Notes: generated from the sequence alone by a model not told the origin. A stretch of DNA of 58,192 nt from Bacteroidales bacterium (GCA_025454795.1 JALONT010000033.1:1-58192); one strand, 5' to 3'; counted from the first letter of the stretch, positions 24,075 through 33,164 are shown. A program made the numbers and translations.

Positions 24075-25022
24075 TTACTGAACAATAATTTTCCCCGTCG
24101 AGATTCGATTGCCCTTTCTTGCCTTTATAACATACAAACCCGAAACCAAATGCGGTAGATTGATCGATGTATCTCCTGAATTGCCAGTATGATAAAAACT
24201 TATTTCTGATAGTTGTTCGCCGGTTAAATTACATATGCACAGATAGATCCACCCTTTGAAAATATCCTCCCCCGATATTAATAAAGATTTCGTTTCATTT
24301 ATGTATGAAAATTCTAATTCATTCTGATCATTAACTTTCCTAATACTGTTTGGTTGGAAGTCCATGATACATCTTACCGAAAAGGAGTATAATTTTGGAA
24401 AAGTATTGTACCGGCCAACATTGGCAGATGAAAGTCTTATACATCTCCTCCAGGCTTCGGTTCCCGATTCTGTTGATGTATACAGATATTCATAACTGTT
24501 GAGCAACATGAATGAACCCGGCCCAGCCCAACATCCGGAAAGCAAAGCATTAAAACCCGAGTTCCCTCCTGTTTTAAGCTGTGTGCCCTGATCAGAACCC
24601 CTCCATGAATCCAGATTAGCTGCTTCAGGTGTCATACCCAATGATATTTCAAGTTTTTTAAATTCAGCATCGCTAGGAATATGCCATCCTGCAGGGCAGA
24701 TACCACTTGTTTTTTCGGTAGTAACATAGTTCATCATTTCATTCCACATGTATAATCCACCGTATATGCTGCAATTATCCTCATTATCGTTATAGCAATA
24801 CTTTTCAATGATGCCGTTGTCTGCAGCAATATAGGAACCGGATAACATAACACCAATATTGAGATTTTGAGCCATCCAGCACTGATCACCGATTTTCACG
24901 GTTGTATATTGCTTCCCGTCGCGGGCATCAATAAGTATATCACCGCAAACCCATTGAGCAAAACAGTTATGATTGCCTGAAATCAGAATAACACAAAATA
25001 AGGATCTAAACAGAGTATTCAT
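24075..25022 (-). CDS. FISUMP-domain surface protein with type IX secretion tail
   Basis: A secreted protein of 315 residues. After a signal peptide (from ATG 25022, ending CFAQ) comes a Fibrobacter succinogenes major paralogous domain: DARDGKQYTTVKIGDQCWMA, YMWNEMM, CPAGWHIPSDAEF, LLSGCW and YSFSVRCI. The last 80 residues resemble a type A sorting domain (SGLYVIKARKGNRISTGKII), which directs export by the type IX system and attachment to the surface. The upstream codons that extend to 25115 overlap the DUF134 gene and are rejected. Confidence 0.85.
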   Translation of the reverse strand: MNTLFRSLFCVILISGNHNCFAQWVCGDILIDARDGKQYTTVKIGDQCWMAQNLNIGVMLSGSYIAADNGIIEKYCYNDNEDNCSIYGGLYMWNEMMNYVTTEKTSGICPAGWHIPSDAEFKKLEISLGMTPEAANLDSWRGSDQGTQLKTGGNSGFNALLSGCWAGPGSFMLLNSYEYLYTSTESGTEAWRRCIRLSSANVGRYNTFPKLYSFSVRCIMDFQPNSIRKVNDQNELEFSYINETKSLLISGEDIFKGWIYLCICNLTGEQLSEISFYHTGNSGDTSINLPHLVSGLYVIKARKGNRISTGKIIVQ

Positions 25023-25053
25023 TATTAAAATATCTATAATCCATTTACCTCTG

Positions 25054-25506
25054 TTAAGTTGTTTTTCGCTTGCCGTACACATTGTTACACTGTTTTCTAT
25101 CCGAATCCTGATCATTGAGCTGAGTTATATTTTCAGAATCGCATTCGCTGCAATATTCGACCGGCTGATCTGAGATGGTTGTCTCATGACAATCATCACA
25201 CCTGTACCAGTAATCATCGGTAATATAAGTCCCTCCATGGATAATAATTGCTTTCCCTTCAACAAAAGCTTTTGATATACTTTTGCGGGCTTTATCATAA
25301 AGACGTGTAAAGGTGGGTCGTGAGATATTCATTTTCTTAGCAGCTTCTTCCTGTGTAAGGTTCTCATAATCTGCAAGTCGTAATGCTTCATACTCTTCAT
25401 ATAATAAATTAACAGATTCCAGTTCACGCATGGGAACCCCAAATGGCTTATATCCTTCCATTATAGGAGGCATTTTTATTCTTCTGGATCTTATTCGGTT
25501 CGGCAT
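25054..25506 (-). CDS. DUF134 DNA-binding regulator, second copy
   Basis: A 150-residue DUF134 protein: RRIKMPPIMEGYKPFG, LYEEYEALRLADYENLTQEE, HTH AAKKMNISRPTFTRLYDKAR (about 57-76), FVEGKAIIIHGGTYI, then one zinc ribbon (YRCDDC ... YCSEC). It is divergent from the ferritin-like gene, and the operator palindrome stands between them. This suggests control of both itself and iron storage. It is closer in length to the third copy than to the long first copy. Confidence 0.9.
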   Translation of the reverse strand: MPNRIRSRRIKMPPIMEGYKPFGVPMRELESVNLLYEEYEALRLADYENLTQEEAAKKMNISRPTFTRLYDKARKSISKAFVEGKAIIIHGGTYITDDYWYRCDDCHETTISDQPVEYCSECDSENITQLNDQDSDRKQCNNVYGKRKTT

Positions 25507-25544
25507 TCTTTCAGGGTTGTCCTGTTTGTAAATTTTTTATAGTA

Positions 25545-25576
25545 CAAATTTAACATATAAATGACCATATGTTCAT
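25545..25576. promoter_or_regulatory. DUF134-type operator between DUF134 and ferritin-like genes
   Basis: ATGACC-ATAT-GTTCAT at 25561-25576 is the palindrome with one mismatch. On the minus strand a -7 element TAAATTTG is at 25552-25545 in front of the DUF134 gene, and the palindrome covers the area just before its -33 position. The ferritin-like gene starts 156 bp away on the other side. Confidence 0.7.
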
Positions 25577-25731
25577 TTAATTTTAGTATTTTTATTAAAC
25601 TGTTCTTATGATTTCATATAGAATTATTTGTCTATTTACTTTTTCTTATGCGGGAATGGTTCTTTGTGAATAATTATTATCATAATGGATAAAAACAATA
25701 TAATTAAATTATTAACCTACACTAAAATACT

Positions 25732-26232
25732 ATGGGACAAAAAGGAAGATCAATAGTTAAAATGGATGTTGACAAACTAATCAACCTTCTAAACAAAGCA
25801 TTATCGGATGAATGGCTTGCCTACTATCAATACTGGATTGGAGCTAAAGTAGTAAAAGGTCCGATGAAGGATGCGGTAATATCGGAGCTTAACCTCCATG
25901 CAACTGAAGAACTAAGCCACGCTGAACTTTTAGCGACAAGAATCATACAGCTGGGAGGAACTCCTGTTTTATCACCAGAAGAATGGCTTAAGATTACCGG
26001 TTGCGGGTACGATGCTCCCGCTGATCAATATGTTGAAAAAATTCTTGATCAAAACATAAAAGGGGAACAATGCGCCATAAATTATTACAGCGGATTACTT
26101 GATAAAACAAGGGAGGGAGACCCTGTTACCTATAATATTATCCTGACAATTCTTTCACAGGAAGTTGAGCATGAAGAAGATCTTTCAGCTTTAAAGGAAG
26201 ACCTTGATTTAATGCTTGAGAGAAGAAGGTAA
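25732..26232 (+). CDS. Ferritin-like DPSL (thioferritin-type) protein
   Basis: A four-helix ferritin-fold protein of 166 residues with carboxylate/His iron ligands E27, E60-x2-H63, E112 and E144-x2-H147. Two cysteines, C91 (in CGYDAP) and C114 (in GEQCAINYY), sit next to the metal site; this Cys pair marks the Dps-like thioferritins, which use peroxide to oxidise and store iron. An alternative start at 25762 (MDVDKL) would remove ten residues. Its neighbours are a DUF134 regulator and a peroxiredoxin, which fits protection from peroxide. Confidence 0.83.
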   Translation: MGQKGRSIVKMDVDKLINLLNKALSDEWLAYYQYWIGAKVVKGPMKDAVISELNLHATEELSHAELLATRIIQLGGTPVLSPEEWLKITGCGYDAPADQYVEKILDQNIKGEQCAINYYSGLLDKTREGDPVTYNIILTILSQEVEHEEDLSALKEDLDLMLERRR

Positions 26233-26339
26233 AAAATGCGCAAAATATAAAATGCAGAACATTATCAGACAAGCAACAAAAAACGAGAAACGAGAGCAAG
26301 GGACTATTAATAAACAAGTTAAACTAAATAATTAATAAC

Positions 26340-27047
26340 ATGGAAGACAATCAAGTAACACCAATGCCACGTATTGGTGACAAAGCGCCTGAATTTAAGG
26401 CAGTTACAACACAGGGCGAAATTAATTTCCCCGGAGACTACAAAGGAAGCTGGGTAATATTGTTTAGTCATCCTGCTGATTTTACGCCAGTTTGCACTTC
26501 TGAATTCATGACATTTGCCAGCATGGAAAAACAATTTAATGAAGCAAATTGTAAGCTCGTTGGCTTATCAGTCGACGGCCTTTACAGCCATATTGCCTGG
26601 TTGCGTACCATTAAGGAAAAGATTGAATATAAGGGAATGAAGAATGTCGAGGTTACATTTCCTCTCATCGAAGACATAACCATGGAAGTAGCTAAAACTT
26701 ATGGGATGCTTCAACCCGGAGAAAGCTCAACTAAAGCTGTGAGAGCAGTTTTCTTCATTGACCCAAAGGGTATCATCCGCACTATCATTTACTATCCGCT
26801 TAGTCTTGGCCGTAACTTTGATGAGCTGTACAGGGTCGTTATTGGACTGCAGACTGCAGATGCCTTCTCCGTAGCCCTTCCTGCCGACTGGCAGCCGGGT
26901 GATGATGTTATAGTGCCTACTGCCGGTTCGTGTGGAGTGGCAAAACAACGTATGGAAAGCAAAGAAGAGATGCATTGCTACGACTGGTTCTTCTGCACCA
27001 AAAAACTTGATAAGGAAAAGGTGCTGAAGACTGTGCTGAAGAAATGA
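26340..27047 (+). CDS. Peroxiredoxin (Prx6/AhpC-TSA type)
   Basis: A thiol peroxidase of 235 residues. The peroxidatic C52 lies in SHPADFTPVCTSEF. The C-terminal region has GSCGVAKQRM and C213-YDWFF-C219, the resolving-Cys arrangement of archaeal-type Prx6 proteins. RNFDELYRVVIGLQ is the dimer-interface block. It follows the DPSL gene by about 107 bp on the same strand and ends at a strong terminator, so the two may form one peroxide-defence transcript. Confidence 0.95.
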   Translation: MEDNQVTPMPRIGDKAPEFKAVTTQGEINFPGDYKGSWVILFSHPADFTPVCTSEFMTFASMEKQFNEANCKLVGLSVDGLYSHIAWLRTIKEKIEYKGMKNVEVTFPLIEDITMEVAKTYGMLQPGESSTKAVRAVFFIDPKGIIRTIIYYPLSLGRNFDELYRVVIGLQTADAFSVALPADWQPGDDVIVPTAGSCGVAKQRMESKEEMHCYDWFFCTKKLDKEKVLKTVLKK

Positions 27048-27070
27048 AGTAATTATTGCAGTTAAATGAG

Positions 27071-27103
27071 GCCGTCTCATAACATAATTGAGACGGCTTT
27101 TTT
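27071..27103 (+). terminator. Rho-independent terminator after the peroxiredoxin gene
   Basis: A perfect 9-bp stem GCCGTCTCA / TGAGACGGC with a 9-nt loop, followed by TTTTTT, begins 23 bp after the stop. Confidence 0.93.
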
Positions 27104-27188
27104 ATTTGAGTTTTTTCTGATGATTTTTAAAAACATAGGATTTTGAGGAGATTTCTATCGGATTCCCAACAAAAACAAGGATTTTCTG

Positions 27189-28092
27189 CTAATTCCTTGC
27201 AGCTATTTTGCTCAAGTTGTGTGATAAAGCCAATAATCTCACTTCTATTTCTGCTTTTTCAAGACCTCTGAGCAAAAATTTCCTGTAATTTTTATTTCCT
27301 TTTATTATTCCAAAAACAGCTTCCACATCAACCGGGCGTTGACTTCGATATTTTCTACCCCGCTCACTCGTCAACCGTTCCCTTATAATTGATTTATAAT
27401 AACTTAATCCTGGATTTATTTCTATTCTCCTGTTGCCTTTACTTTTATTACATGCTTCTCTTACTGGACATCCCTTGCAGTCTTGTGCCTGGTATAACCG
27501 ATTGACCTGCCTGAACCCATTATCGGTTATTCTGATTTTTTCTCCAATAAAGTTCATTTTCCAGCCCATTGGGCAGGTATAACAGTCATCATTCTCATCA
27601 TACAGTAAATTCTCAGTTCTGTATGGATCATCTTTCCACTTTTTACTCTGTTCCTTATGGAAGTACTGGTATTTTACGAAAGCCTCTACATCATTGTTTT
27701 CCAGATACTCATAGTTTTCTTCACTCTCTCAAAACACCTTTTAACCTGTCACTGCTAAAGCGGTTAATAGTGTTGTGATCAGGATAGCTCATTGCGCTAA
27801 GCCACATAAAATGTATATTCTGCTTTGTTGCCTGTTCTATTTTTCGGCTGGAGTATTGGTTAGAAAGGTAACCGTATACCAGAAGTTTAAGCAGTAGACG
27901 AGGATGATAACTCGAGCATCCTCCTTCCTTAAATTTTTTTATTAATAAATCTAAATCAAGACTATCAATGACTTGATTTACAATTCTTACCGGATGGGTC
28001 GGATCTATCATCTCTTCCAGCGAAGGGGGAAGAAGTAAAATTTGGTTGGGACTATAGTCTTTAAAGACTACCTTTGATTTGTTATTTTGTAT
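27189..28092 (-). pseudogene. Inactivated IS1182-type transposase
   Basis: The N-terminal part (28092 down to 27721) reads KVVFKDYSPNQILLLPPSLE then EMIDPTHPVRIVNQVIDSLD, with a DUF772 domain (YHPRLLLKLLVYGYLSNQYS). The C-terminal part (about 27719 to 27189) has CYTCPMGWKMNF, CKGCPVREACNKS and RSQRPVDVEAVFGIIKGNKN. The two halves are in different frames, and roughly 200 residues with the first catalytic acids of the DDE core are missing between RLKGVLRE and ENYEYLEN. No ATG is found before the N-terminus; the codon at the expected place is ATA. I see no clear terminal inverted repeats. The element is dead. Confidence 0.88.
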
Positions 28093-28408
28093 ACCTCAGG
28101 TCACATAACCTGAGGTTCCTGGAGGGGGGAGGCATCCCCCTTCTTTTCATCAGTTATCAACAACTTAAAAATAAAACACCCATCTTCTTCATCATACAAA
28201 GTTTTCCTGATCAGGTGCGATGGCAAACCGGAAAAGGTGCGAACCTCACCATGTTTGTTGGAGCGGGAAATGGCATAGCGCAATAGGCGACAAACTGGTG
28301 AGGTTGTCTTTTCCGGCCTCCTTTTCTTTGGTTCATTTCTTTTGGAGGAGCAAAAGAAATGAACATTAATCAAAAAAGAGAGGGTGACCTTTTGAAACAC
28401 CCTCTTTA
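28093..28408. repeat. Multi-hairpin intergenic element
   Basis: Five inverted repeats follow one another. ACCTCAGGT-N6-ACCTGAGGT is at 28093-28116 and GGGGG/CCCCC at about 28124-28140. A long interrupted stem occupies 28228-28316: CCGGAAAAG, AACCTCACC and GTTTGT pair with ACAAAC, GGTGAGGTT and CTTTTCCGG. A perfect 14-bp stem with loop GAGGAG is at 28331-28364. A terminator-like AGAGGGTG/CACCCTCT with T-rich tail is at 28379-28410. A 99-codon minus-strand frame across it is low-quality and probably not a gene. It may be a non-autonomous mobile repeat or a structured RNA. Confidence 0.7.
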
Positions 28409-28477
28409 TTTATTCCCCATCAACAGAAATTAAAAATAAAGATTATATTTGATGTCAAAATTATTTAATTCCATAAA

Positions 28478-28849
28478 GTGTTACCGGTAAGAAACATAGC
28501 CAGAATAATTGTCCCGGTTCTACTGGCAGTAACACTTTGTTTTCTGACAAATACGACAATAAACCAGCATTTTCATAAATTATCATCAGGTATTGTTATA
28601 AAACATGCACATCCTTTTGATAAGGAAAATACGGGCAACCCTTTCCAAAAACATCAGCACAGCTCGTCAGAACTGGTTTTACTGGACCAGATGTACAATA
28701 CTGTATTCTGGATCTATTTATCTATACTTTTTCTCACACCTCTTTTATTTGAAAATGAAATAACAAATTCGCCATTCGTTATTACACTTAAAAATCCTGA
28801 TTTTTATTTTTTAAGAAACTACCACGCTCCTCCTGCTTACTCTTATTAG
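28478..28849 (+). CDS. Small His-rich membrane protein of the metal-uptake locus
   Basis: A 123-residue protein with a GTG start (a stop codon lies four codons upstream, so no longer form is possible). Two membrane helices (about 8-25 and 74-92) enclose a loop with many His residues: NQHFHKLSSG, KHAHPF and QKHQHSSS. The tail NYHAPPAYSY is also typical of small Bacteroidota proteins beside zinc transport genes. I infer a metal-binding accessory part of the downstream transporter. Confidence 0.65.
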   Translation: MLPVRNIARIIVPVLLAVTLCFLTNTTINQHFHKLSSGIVIKHAHPFDKENTGNPFQKHQHSSSELVLLDQMYNTVFWIYLSILFLTPLLFENEITNSPFVITLKNPDFYFLRNYHAPPAYSY

Positions 28850-28930
28850 TTTTTCAATTATTGATCAATAAATCAGATTACATTTCTGATCTCCATTGAT
28901 CATAGCTATTAATACTAATAAGTTTAATAC

Positions 28931-30268
28931 ATGAGAAAAAGGTTATTTATTTTATTCACATTTCCATTCCTTGTTCCCTGCTATTTTCTTTCAGCCCAGG
29001 ATCAGCTATCTAAACAGGATTCACTGATTTTATTAAGAAAAGAACTGGCTCATCTGAAATCAGCGCAAATGATCATCCGCGCCAGGCTCGATTCTCTCAT
29101 ATTAAAATTCTATCAAAAAGAAGACCAGACAAAAACAGAAGACGGTTTGGGAAAATTATTGGAAGAAGCAAACCAGCTGGCTGAAAGGGAAAAGGAGGAA
29201 GAAATCCATCTTTCGAAAAAATTCCAGAGCGGGGTCAGGCAGCAGCAAGGCCTTAATCCAAATATAAGCCTTGGCGGAGATTTTTTTGGGGCGAGAAGTT
29301 CATCAAACCATGACTTTATCTCTGATCCCGGATATATATCCTATGGCAATAACGGCTTTTTCATGAGAGAGGTTGAACTTGCGCTGGAATCTCCCCTGGA
29401 TCCGTTTACACGTGGCAAAACATTTATTTCAGTTACTAAAGATGCTATCAGTATTGAAGAGGCATATATGGAATGGCTGAACCTTCCTCTGAATATGAAT
29501 CTCAAGATCGGGATATTTTATCCCGAATTTGGTCCCCTCAACAGGTATCACGATCACGCACTCCCGCAATTTGACCGTCCCAGGGCACTGGTAAATCTTT
29601 TCAGCAATAAGGGATTAGGGGGCACTGGCCTATCCTCGTCCTTTATGTTGCCTGAAATTCTCTTTGCTGATGCTTCTGCTTTAGATATGACTGTGATCCA
29701 TGGCACTGATACAGGAGATAATTTCAGTTTTGCCAATACCGGATTGTTATATCTTGGCCAGTTTAAGAATTATTATGATATCAATCAGAACAGCTATTTT
29801 GAGATCAGGTTAAGTGGTGTTACCGGCATAAATCCTTCGGCAGGAGATAACCGTTCTTATGTGGGAAGCCTGGGACTGACATATAAATGGGTTCCCATGG
29901 GAAGGGAAAAATATAGGACACTCGACTGGAGAACAGAGATATTTTATAGTTACAGGAACGAAATTCCCGGAACAATTAAAAGCAAAGGATTTTACTCTTC
30001 GATACAAAATAAATTAAACGCAAGATTCTGGATCAGCGCCAGGATTGGGTACTCGGAATTACCTTATGATAACAACCAGCATGAGTGGGATTACACTGTC
30101 AATCTTGATTTTTGGCAAAGCGAATTTGTATTTACGAGACTACAGTATCAGTACAACAGAAGATTCAGGGATATGGCGCTGGTACCGATAGGCCCGCTGC
30201 CGGATGATCATTCACTGCTATTACAGGTATGCTGGGCTATGGGACCGCATAAGCATGAAGCATATTAA
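28931..30268 (+). CDS. Outer-membrane porin-like protein of the metal-uptake locus
   Basis: A 445-residue exported protein: signal peptide ending LSAQ, a coiled-coil stretch (about 25-95, KQDSLILLRKELAHLKSAQM onward, with long Glu/Lys heptads), then a beta-barrel with a conserved N-terminal strand block (NPNISLGGDFFGARSSSNHD) and terminal HKHEAY. Coiled coil plus barrel is the layout of trimeric porin-like proteins often found with zinc ABC genes. It likely brings metal through the outer membrane. It overlaps or abuts the SBP gene downstream. Confidence 0.72.
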   Translation: MRKRLFILFTFPFLVPCYFLSAQDQLSKQDSLILLRKELAHLKSAQMIIRARLDSLILKFYQKEDQTKTEDGLGKLLEEANQLAEREKEEEIHLSKKFQSGVRQQQGLNPNISLGGDFFGARSSSNHDFISDPGYISYGNNGFFMREVELALESPLDPFTRGKTFISVTKDAISIEEAYMEWLNLPLNMNLKIGIFYPEFGPLNRYHDHALPQFDRPRALVNLFSNKGLGGTGLSSSFMLPEILFADASALDMTVIHGTDTGDNFSFANTGLLYLGQFKNYYDINQNSYFEIRLSGVTGINPSAGDNRSYVGSLGLTYKWVPMGREKYRTLDWRTEIFYSYRNEIPGTIKSKGFYSSIQNKLNARFWISARIGYSELPYDNNQHEWDYTVNLDFWQSEFVFTRLQYQYNRRFRDMALVPIGPLPDDHSLLLQVCWAMGPHKHEAY

Positions 30269-30290
30269 TACAACCTCATATATTAAAAAA

Positions 30291-31394
30291 ATGAAACAAA
30301 ATATGAAATCCATTAAGTCATTAGTCAAAATAACATTGCTTTTATCTTCATTCCTTTTATTGAGGGCTATCAGTATTGAAGCGCAACAGGTTCAGGAAAG
30401 GAATCAGCAGAGAAATCGTTACGGGCAATCAGGAAATAAACTGAATATTGTATGCTCTTTTTCCGATTATGCATCAATTGCGGAATTTATTGCCGGAGAT
30501 ATGGCAAATGTTTCGTTTATTGCTCATGGAGAACAGGATCCGCATTTTGTTCCTCCTAAGCCAAGTTATGCCGTTACCCTTTCAACTGCAGATATATGGA
30601 TAACAACAGGTATGGACCTGGAAATGTGGGCTGCGACCATTATGGATAAAGCCCATAACAAAAAGATCATGGATGGAGAAATCGGGTTCGTTGGTGTATC
30701 AGACGGTATAAATATCCTGGAAAAAATTGAATTCGCCAGCAGGACCGAGGGAGATGTTCATCTTATGGGAAATCCGCATATAAATACCTGTCCGCTGAAC
30801 TGGAAAGTAATAGCCCGGAATATTACCATCGGTTTAATTAAAACAGATCCTGCGAATACTGCTTTTTATCAAAAAAACAGAGATGATTTTATCAATAAAG
30901 TGGACCGTTCCCTTTTCGGGGACAAGCTGGTAGATCTTATAGGAGGTACTACCTTAACCAAACTACTCGAAAACAAAACGTTGTTTACTTTTCTGGAAAG
31001 ACCTTATGAGGGTGGTAAACTCATTGATCATCTGGGAGGCTGGCTGAAGGAAGCCCTGCCATTAAGAGAAATGCGGATTATAACATATCACAAAAACTGG
31101 TCATACCTGGCAAATACTTTCGGCATTGAGGTATTAGGATATATTGAACCGAAACCCGGTATTCCACCATCTGCCAAACATGTCCAGATGATGATTGAAA
31201 TGATAAAAGAACAAAACATTAAATTTATGATTGTTGCCAGTTATTTCGAGAAGAAGACTGCCCAGATGATTGAAGAAAAAACAGGCATAAAAGCGGTCTA
31301 TTTACCTCTGTTTGTTCATGGAGTACCGGGTATTGAGGATAATTTCGATCTGCTTGATTACTGGATTGACCAGATCAAGGCAAACATTCAATAA
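30291..31394 (+). CDS. znuA: Zinc/manganese ABC transporter substrate-binding protein (ZnuA-like)
   Basis: A periplasmic cluster A-I binding protein of about 367 residues from the ATG at 30291; codons upstream to 30204 lie inside the porin gene. The signal sequence ends near SIEAQQ. Metal-ligand His positions are visible: HGEQDPHFVPPKPSY, MGNPHINTCPL, ITYHKNWSYLA, with a late Asp region. The pattern of an H-x-F/Y in the first block and NPH in the second matches zinc or manganese binding proteins. The metal cannot be decided from sequence. Two permease genes follow. Confidence 0.87.
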   Translation: MKQNMKSIKSLVKITLLLSSFLLLRAISIEAQQVQERNQQRNRYGQSGNKLNIVCSFSDYASIAEFIAGDMANVSFIAHGEQDPHFVPPKPSYAVTLSTADIWITTGMDLEMWAATIMDKAHNKKIMDGEIGFVGVSDGINILEKIEFASRTEGDVHLMGNPHINTCPLNWKVIARNITIGLIKTDPANTAFYQKNRDDFINKVDRSLFGDKLVDLIGGTTLTKLLENKTLFTFLERPYEGGKLIDHLGGWLKEALPLREMRIITYHKNWSYLANTFGIEVLGYIEPKPGIPPSAKHVQMMIEMIKEQNIKFMIVASYFEKKTAQMIEEKTGIKAVYLPLFVHGVPGIEDNFDLLDYWIDQIKANIQ

Positions 31395-31443
31395 AAGCCA
31401 GGTAAATGATGAGTGATATGTTATTGCTTAAACCCTTATATCT

Positions 31444-32292
31444 ATGATAGACAATCTGTTATTCCTGACTGCACCGATTACAGTCAGTATCCTGCTGGCA
31501 GGAGTTTTAAGTTATTTCGGGAACCATATATTATCGAGAGGGATTATTTTTATCGATATTGCCGTTGCTCAGATAGCTGCGCTTGGAACCATGATCGGGC
31601 TTCTGCTGGGATTTACCGAAGAATCGCTGAATGTCCAGATGATTTCTTATTTGTTTACAGTTATTATAATTGCCTTATTTGCCCTTACAAAATTCCAAAA
31701 GCAGGTTATTCCGCAGGAAGCAATCATCGGGATCATTTACTGTATTGGACTCGGCCTTGCCATGCTGCTGGCGGAAAGAATCCCCGGAGGATCTAACTTC
31801 ATATCCAAGACCATTACGGGGAATCTTTTATGGGTAACCTGGGATAAGGTTCTTAATTGCTTTATAATGTTTTTGATAGTTGGCATTATTCATCTGATAT
31901 TCTGGAAAAATTTTATTCTTATCTCAGATACAAAAAATGGTTTGCCTTACAGCCTCTGGAAAACAAGATCCTATGAATTGATTTTTTACATAACCTTCAG
32001 TGTCGTGATTGTAAAGGCAGTCCCTGTCGGAGGCGTATTTTTCGTATTCATGCTTCTAATCGCCCCGACTGCTGCTGCAACACTCTTTACACAGAACTGG
32101 AAAAAACGTTTTATATGGAGCTGGATCATCGGTATCCTGGGTTCCATATCAGGTATGTACCTGTCGTATACCATGAATATTTCCAATGCGCCTGCCATTG
32201 TAACTCTTCTTGGTGTCACGGTGTTTCTCCTGGCATTTGGGAAACTTGCAGCACAGAAACTCATGAAGATTAATATTAATAAAGCAAACTGA
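31444..32292 (+). CDS. Metal ABC transporter permease (ZnuB-like), copy 1
   Basis: An inner-membrane permease of the ABC-3 family, 282 residues with about eight helices. It has ILSRGIIFIDIAVAQIAALG, the family block near the cytoplasmic face, and VVIVKAVPVGGVFFVFMLLI. The stop overlaps the start of the second permease (TGATG), so the two are co-translated and may form a heterodimer. No ATPase gene is found near. Confidence 0.9.
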   Translation: MIDNLLFLTAPITVSILLAGVLSYFGNHILSRGIIFIDIAVAQIAALGTMIGLLLGFTEESLNVQMISYLFTVIIIALFALTKFQKQVIPQEAIIGIIYCIGLGLAMLLAERIPGGSNFISKTITGNLLWVTWDKVLNCFIMFLIVGIIHLIFWKNFILISDTKNGLPYSLWKTRSYELIFYITFSVVIVKAVPVGGVFFVFMLLIAPTAAATLFTQNWKKRFIWSWIIGILGSISGMYLSYTMNISNAPAIVTLLGVTVFLLAFGKLAAQKLMKININKAN

Positions 32293-33164
32293 TGACTACC
32301 GGACTCGATTTTATGTTATTACCATTTATCGGATGTCTTTTATTGATCTTTATAATGGTTTATTTCGGAATTCATGTTATTGAAAGAGAGATAATTTTCG
32401 TGGATATCGCCTTAGCCCAGATCGCTGCTCTAGGCAGTGCGGTGTCGCTCGTCCTTGACACCCTGAACATAGGTCATCAGCATCATGTTCAGGAGCATGA
32501 TTCAAGAACATTTATGGCTTATCTTTTCTGTTTAATAGCTGCCGGGATATTTACTCTCTTAAAGAATAAACAAATAAAAATACCGCTGGAAGCGATTATA
32601 GGGATAGCCTATGCTGTGGCTACAACAAGCGCTGTTATTATACTTGATAAAGGAGCAGGAAGTGATGTACATATTCATGATATGCTGGCCGGATCAATCC
32701 TGTGGGTTTCGCGGCATCAGGTTTTTCGTCTTTTTATAATAGTCCTGATAATTGGTGGATTTCATTATTTTTTCAGAGAAAAATTTAAAGGTGTAACGCA
32801 ATTTTACAAGACCGGGGAAACAAATATCACTAATCCGGGTCTCTGGGATTTTCTGTTCTATTTCTCCTTTGGAATTGTTATAGTTGAAGCGGTTGCAATC
32901 GGAGGTATTATAACAATCTTTGCCTTCCTCATCATACCTTCATCAATATCCACACTGTTTGCAACCCGTTGGACTTCAAGGGTATTAATCGGATTGCTGG
33001 TAGGAGGGATCGCTACAATACTTGGTTTATACCTGTCATGGGTAATGGATGTACCATGTTCCCCCACAATTATCCTGTTCCTGGCAGCCATCCTGCTCTT
33101 ATCAGTTTTATTTAAAGGAATTCTGAAATACAGTAATTTGCTCAGAACAAAGACCAACAACTAA
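32292..33164 (+). CDS. Metal ABC transporter permease (ZnuB-like), copy 2
   Basis: The second ABC-3 permease, 290 residues, similar in outline to copy 1 (VIEREIIFVDIALAQIAALG; IVIVEAVAIGGIITIFAFLI). It differs by a His-rich loop near 60 (GHQHHVQEHD) and another near 125 (DVHIHD), which could hold zinc at the periplasmic side. It is the last gene of the locus; the next gene starts 92 bp later and is unrelated by sequence. Confidence 0.9.
   Translation: MTTGLDFMLLPFIGCLLLIFIMVYFGIHVIEREIIFVDIALAQIAALGSAVSLVLDTLNIGHQHHVQEHDSRTFMAYLFCLIAAGIFTLLKNKQIKIPLEAIIGIAYAVATTSAVIILDKGAGSDVHIHDMLAGSILWVSRHQVFRLFIIVLIIGGFHYFFREKFKGVTQFYKTGETNITNPGLWDFLFYFSFGIVIVEAVAIGGIITIFAFLIIPSSISTLFATRWTSRVLIGLLVGGIATILGLYLSWVMDVPCSPTIILFLAAILLLSVLFKGILKYSNLLRTKTNN

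Noticed and set aside
24075-25115. Longer form of the FISUMP protein
   Set aside because: The extra 31 residues precede the signal peptide and overlap the DUF134 gene.
28101-28400. 99-codon minus-strand frame
   Set aside because: It is formed by the inverted repeats, has no ribosome site and reads as Lys/Arg/Ser-rich low-quality sequence.
31413-31796. 127-codon frame over the first metal permease
   Set aside because: It is an out-of-frame reading of the ABC-3 permease gene, with unlikely Cys/Tyr-rich composition.
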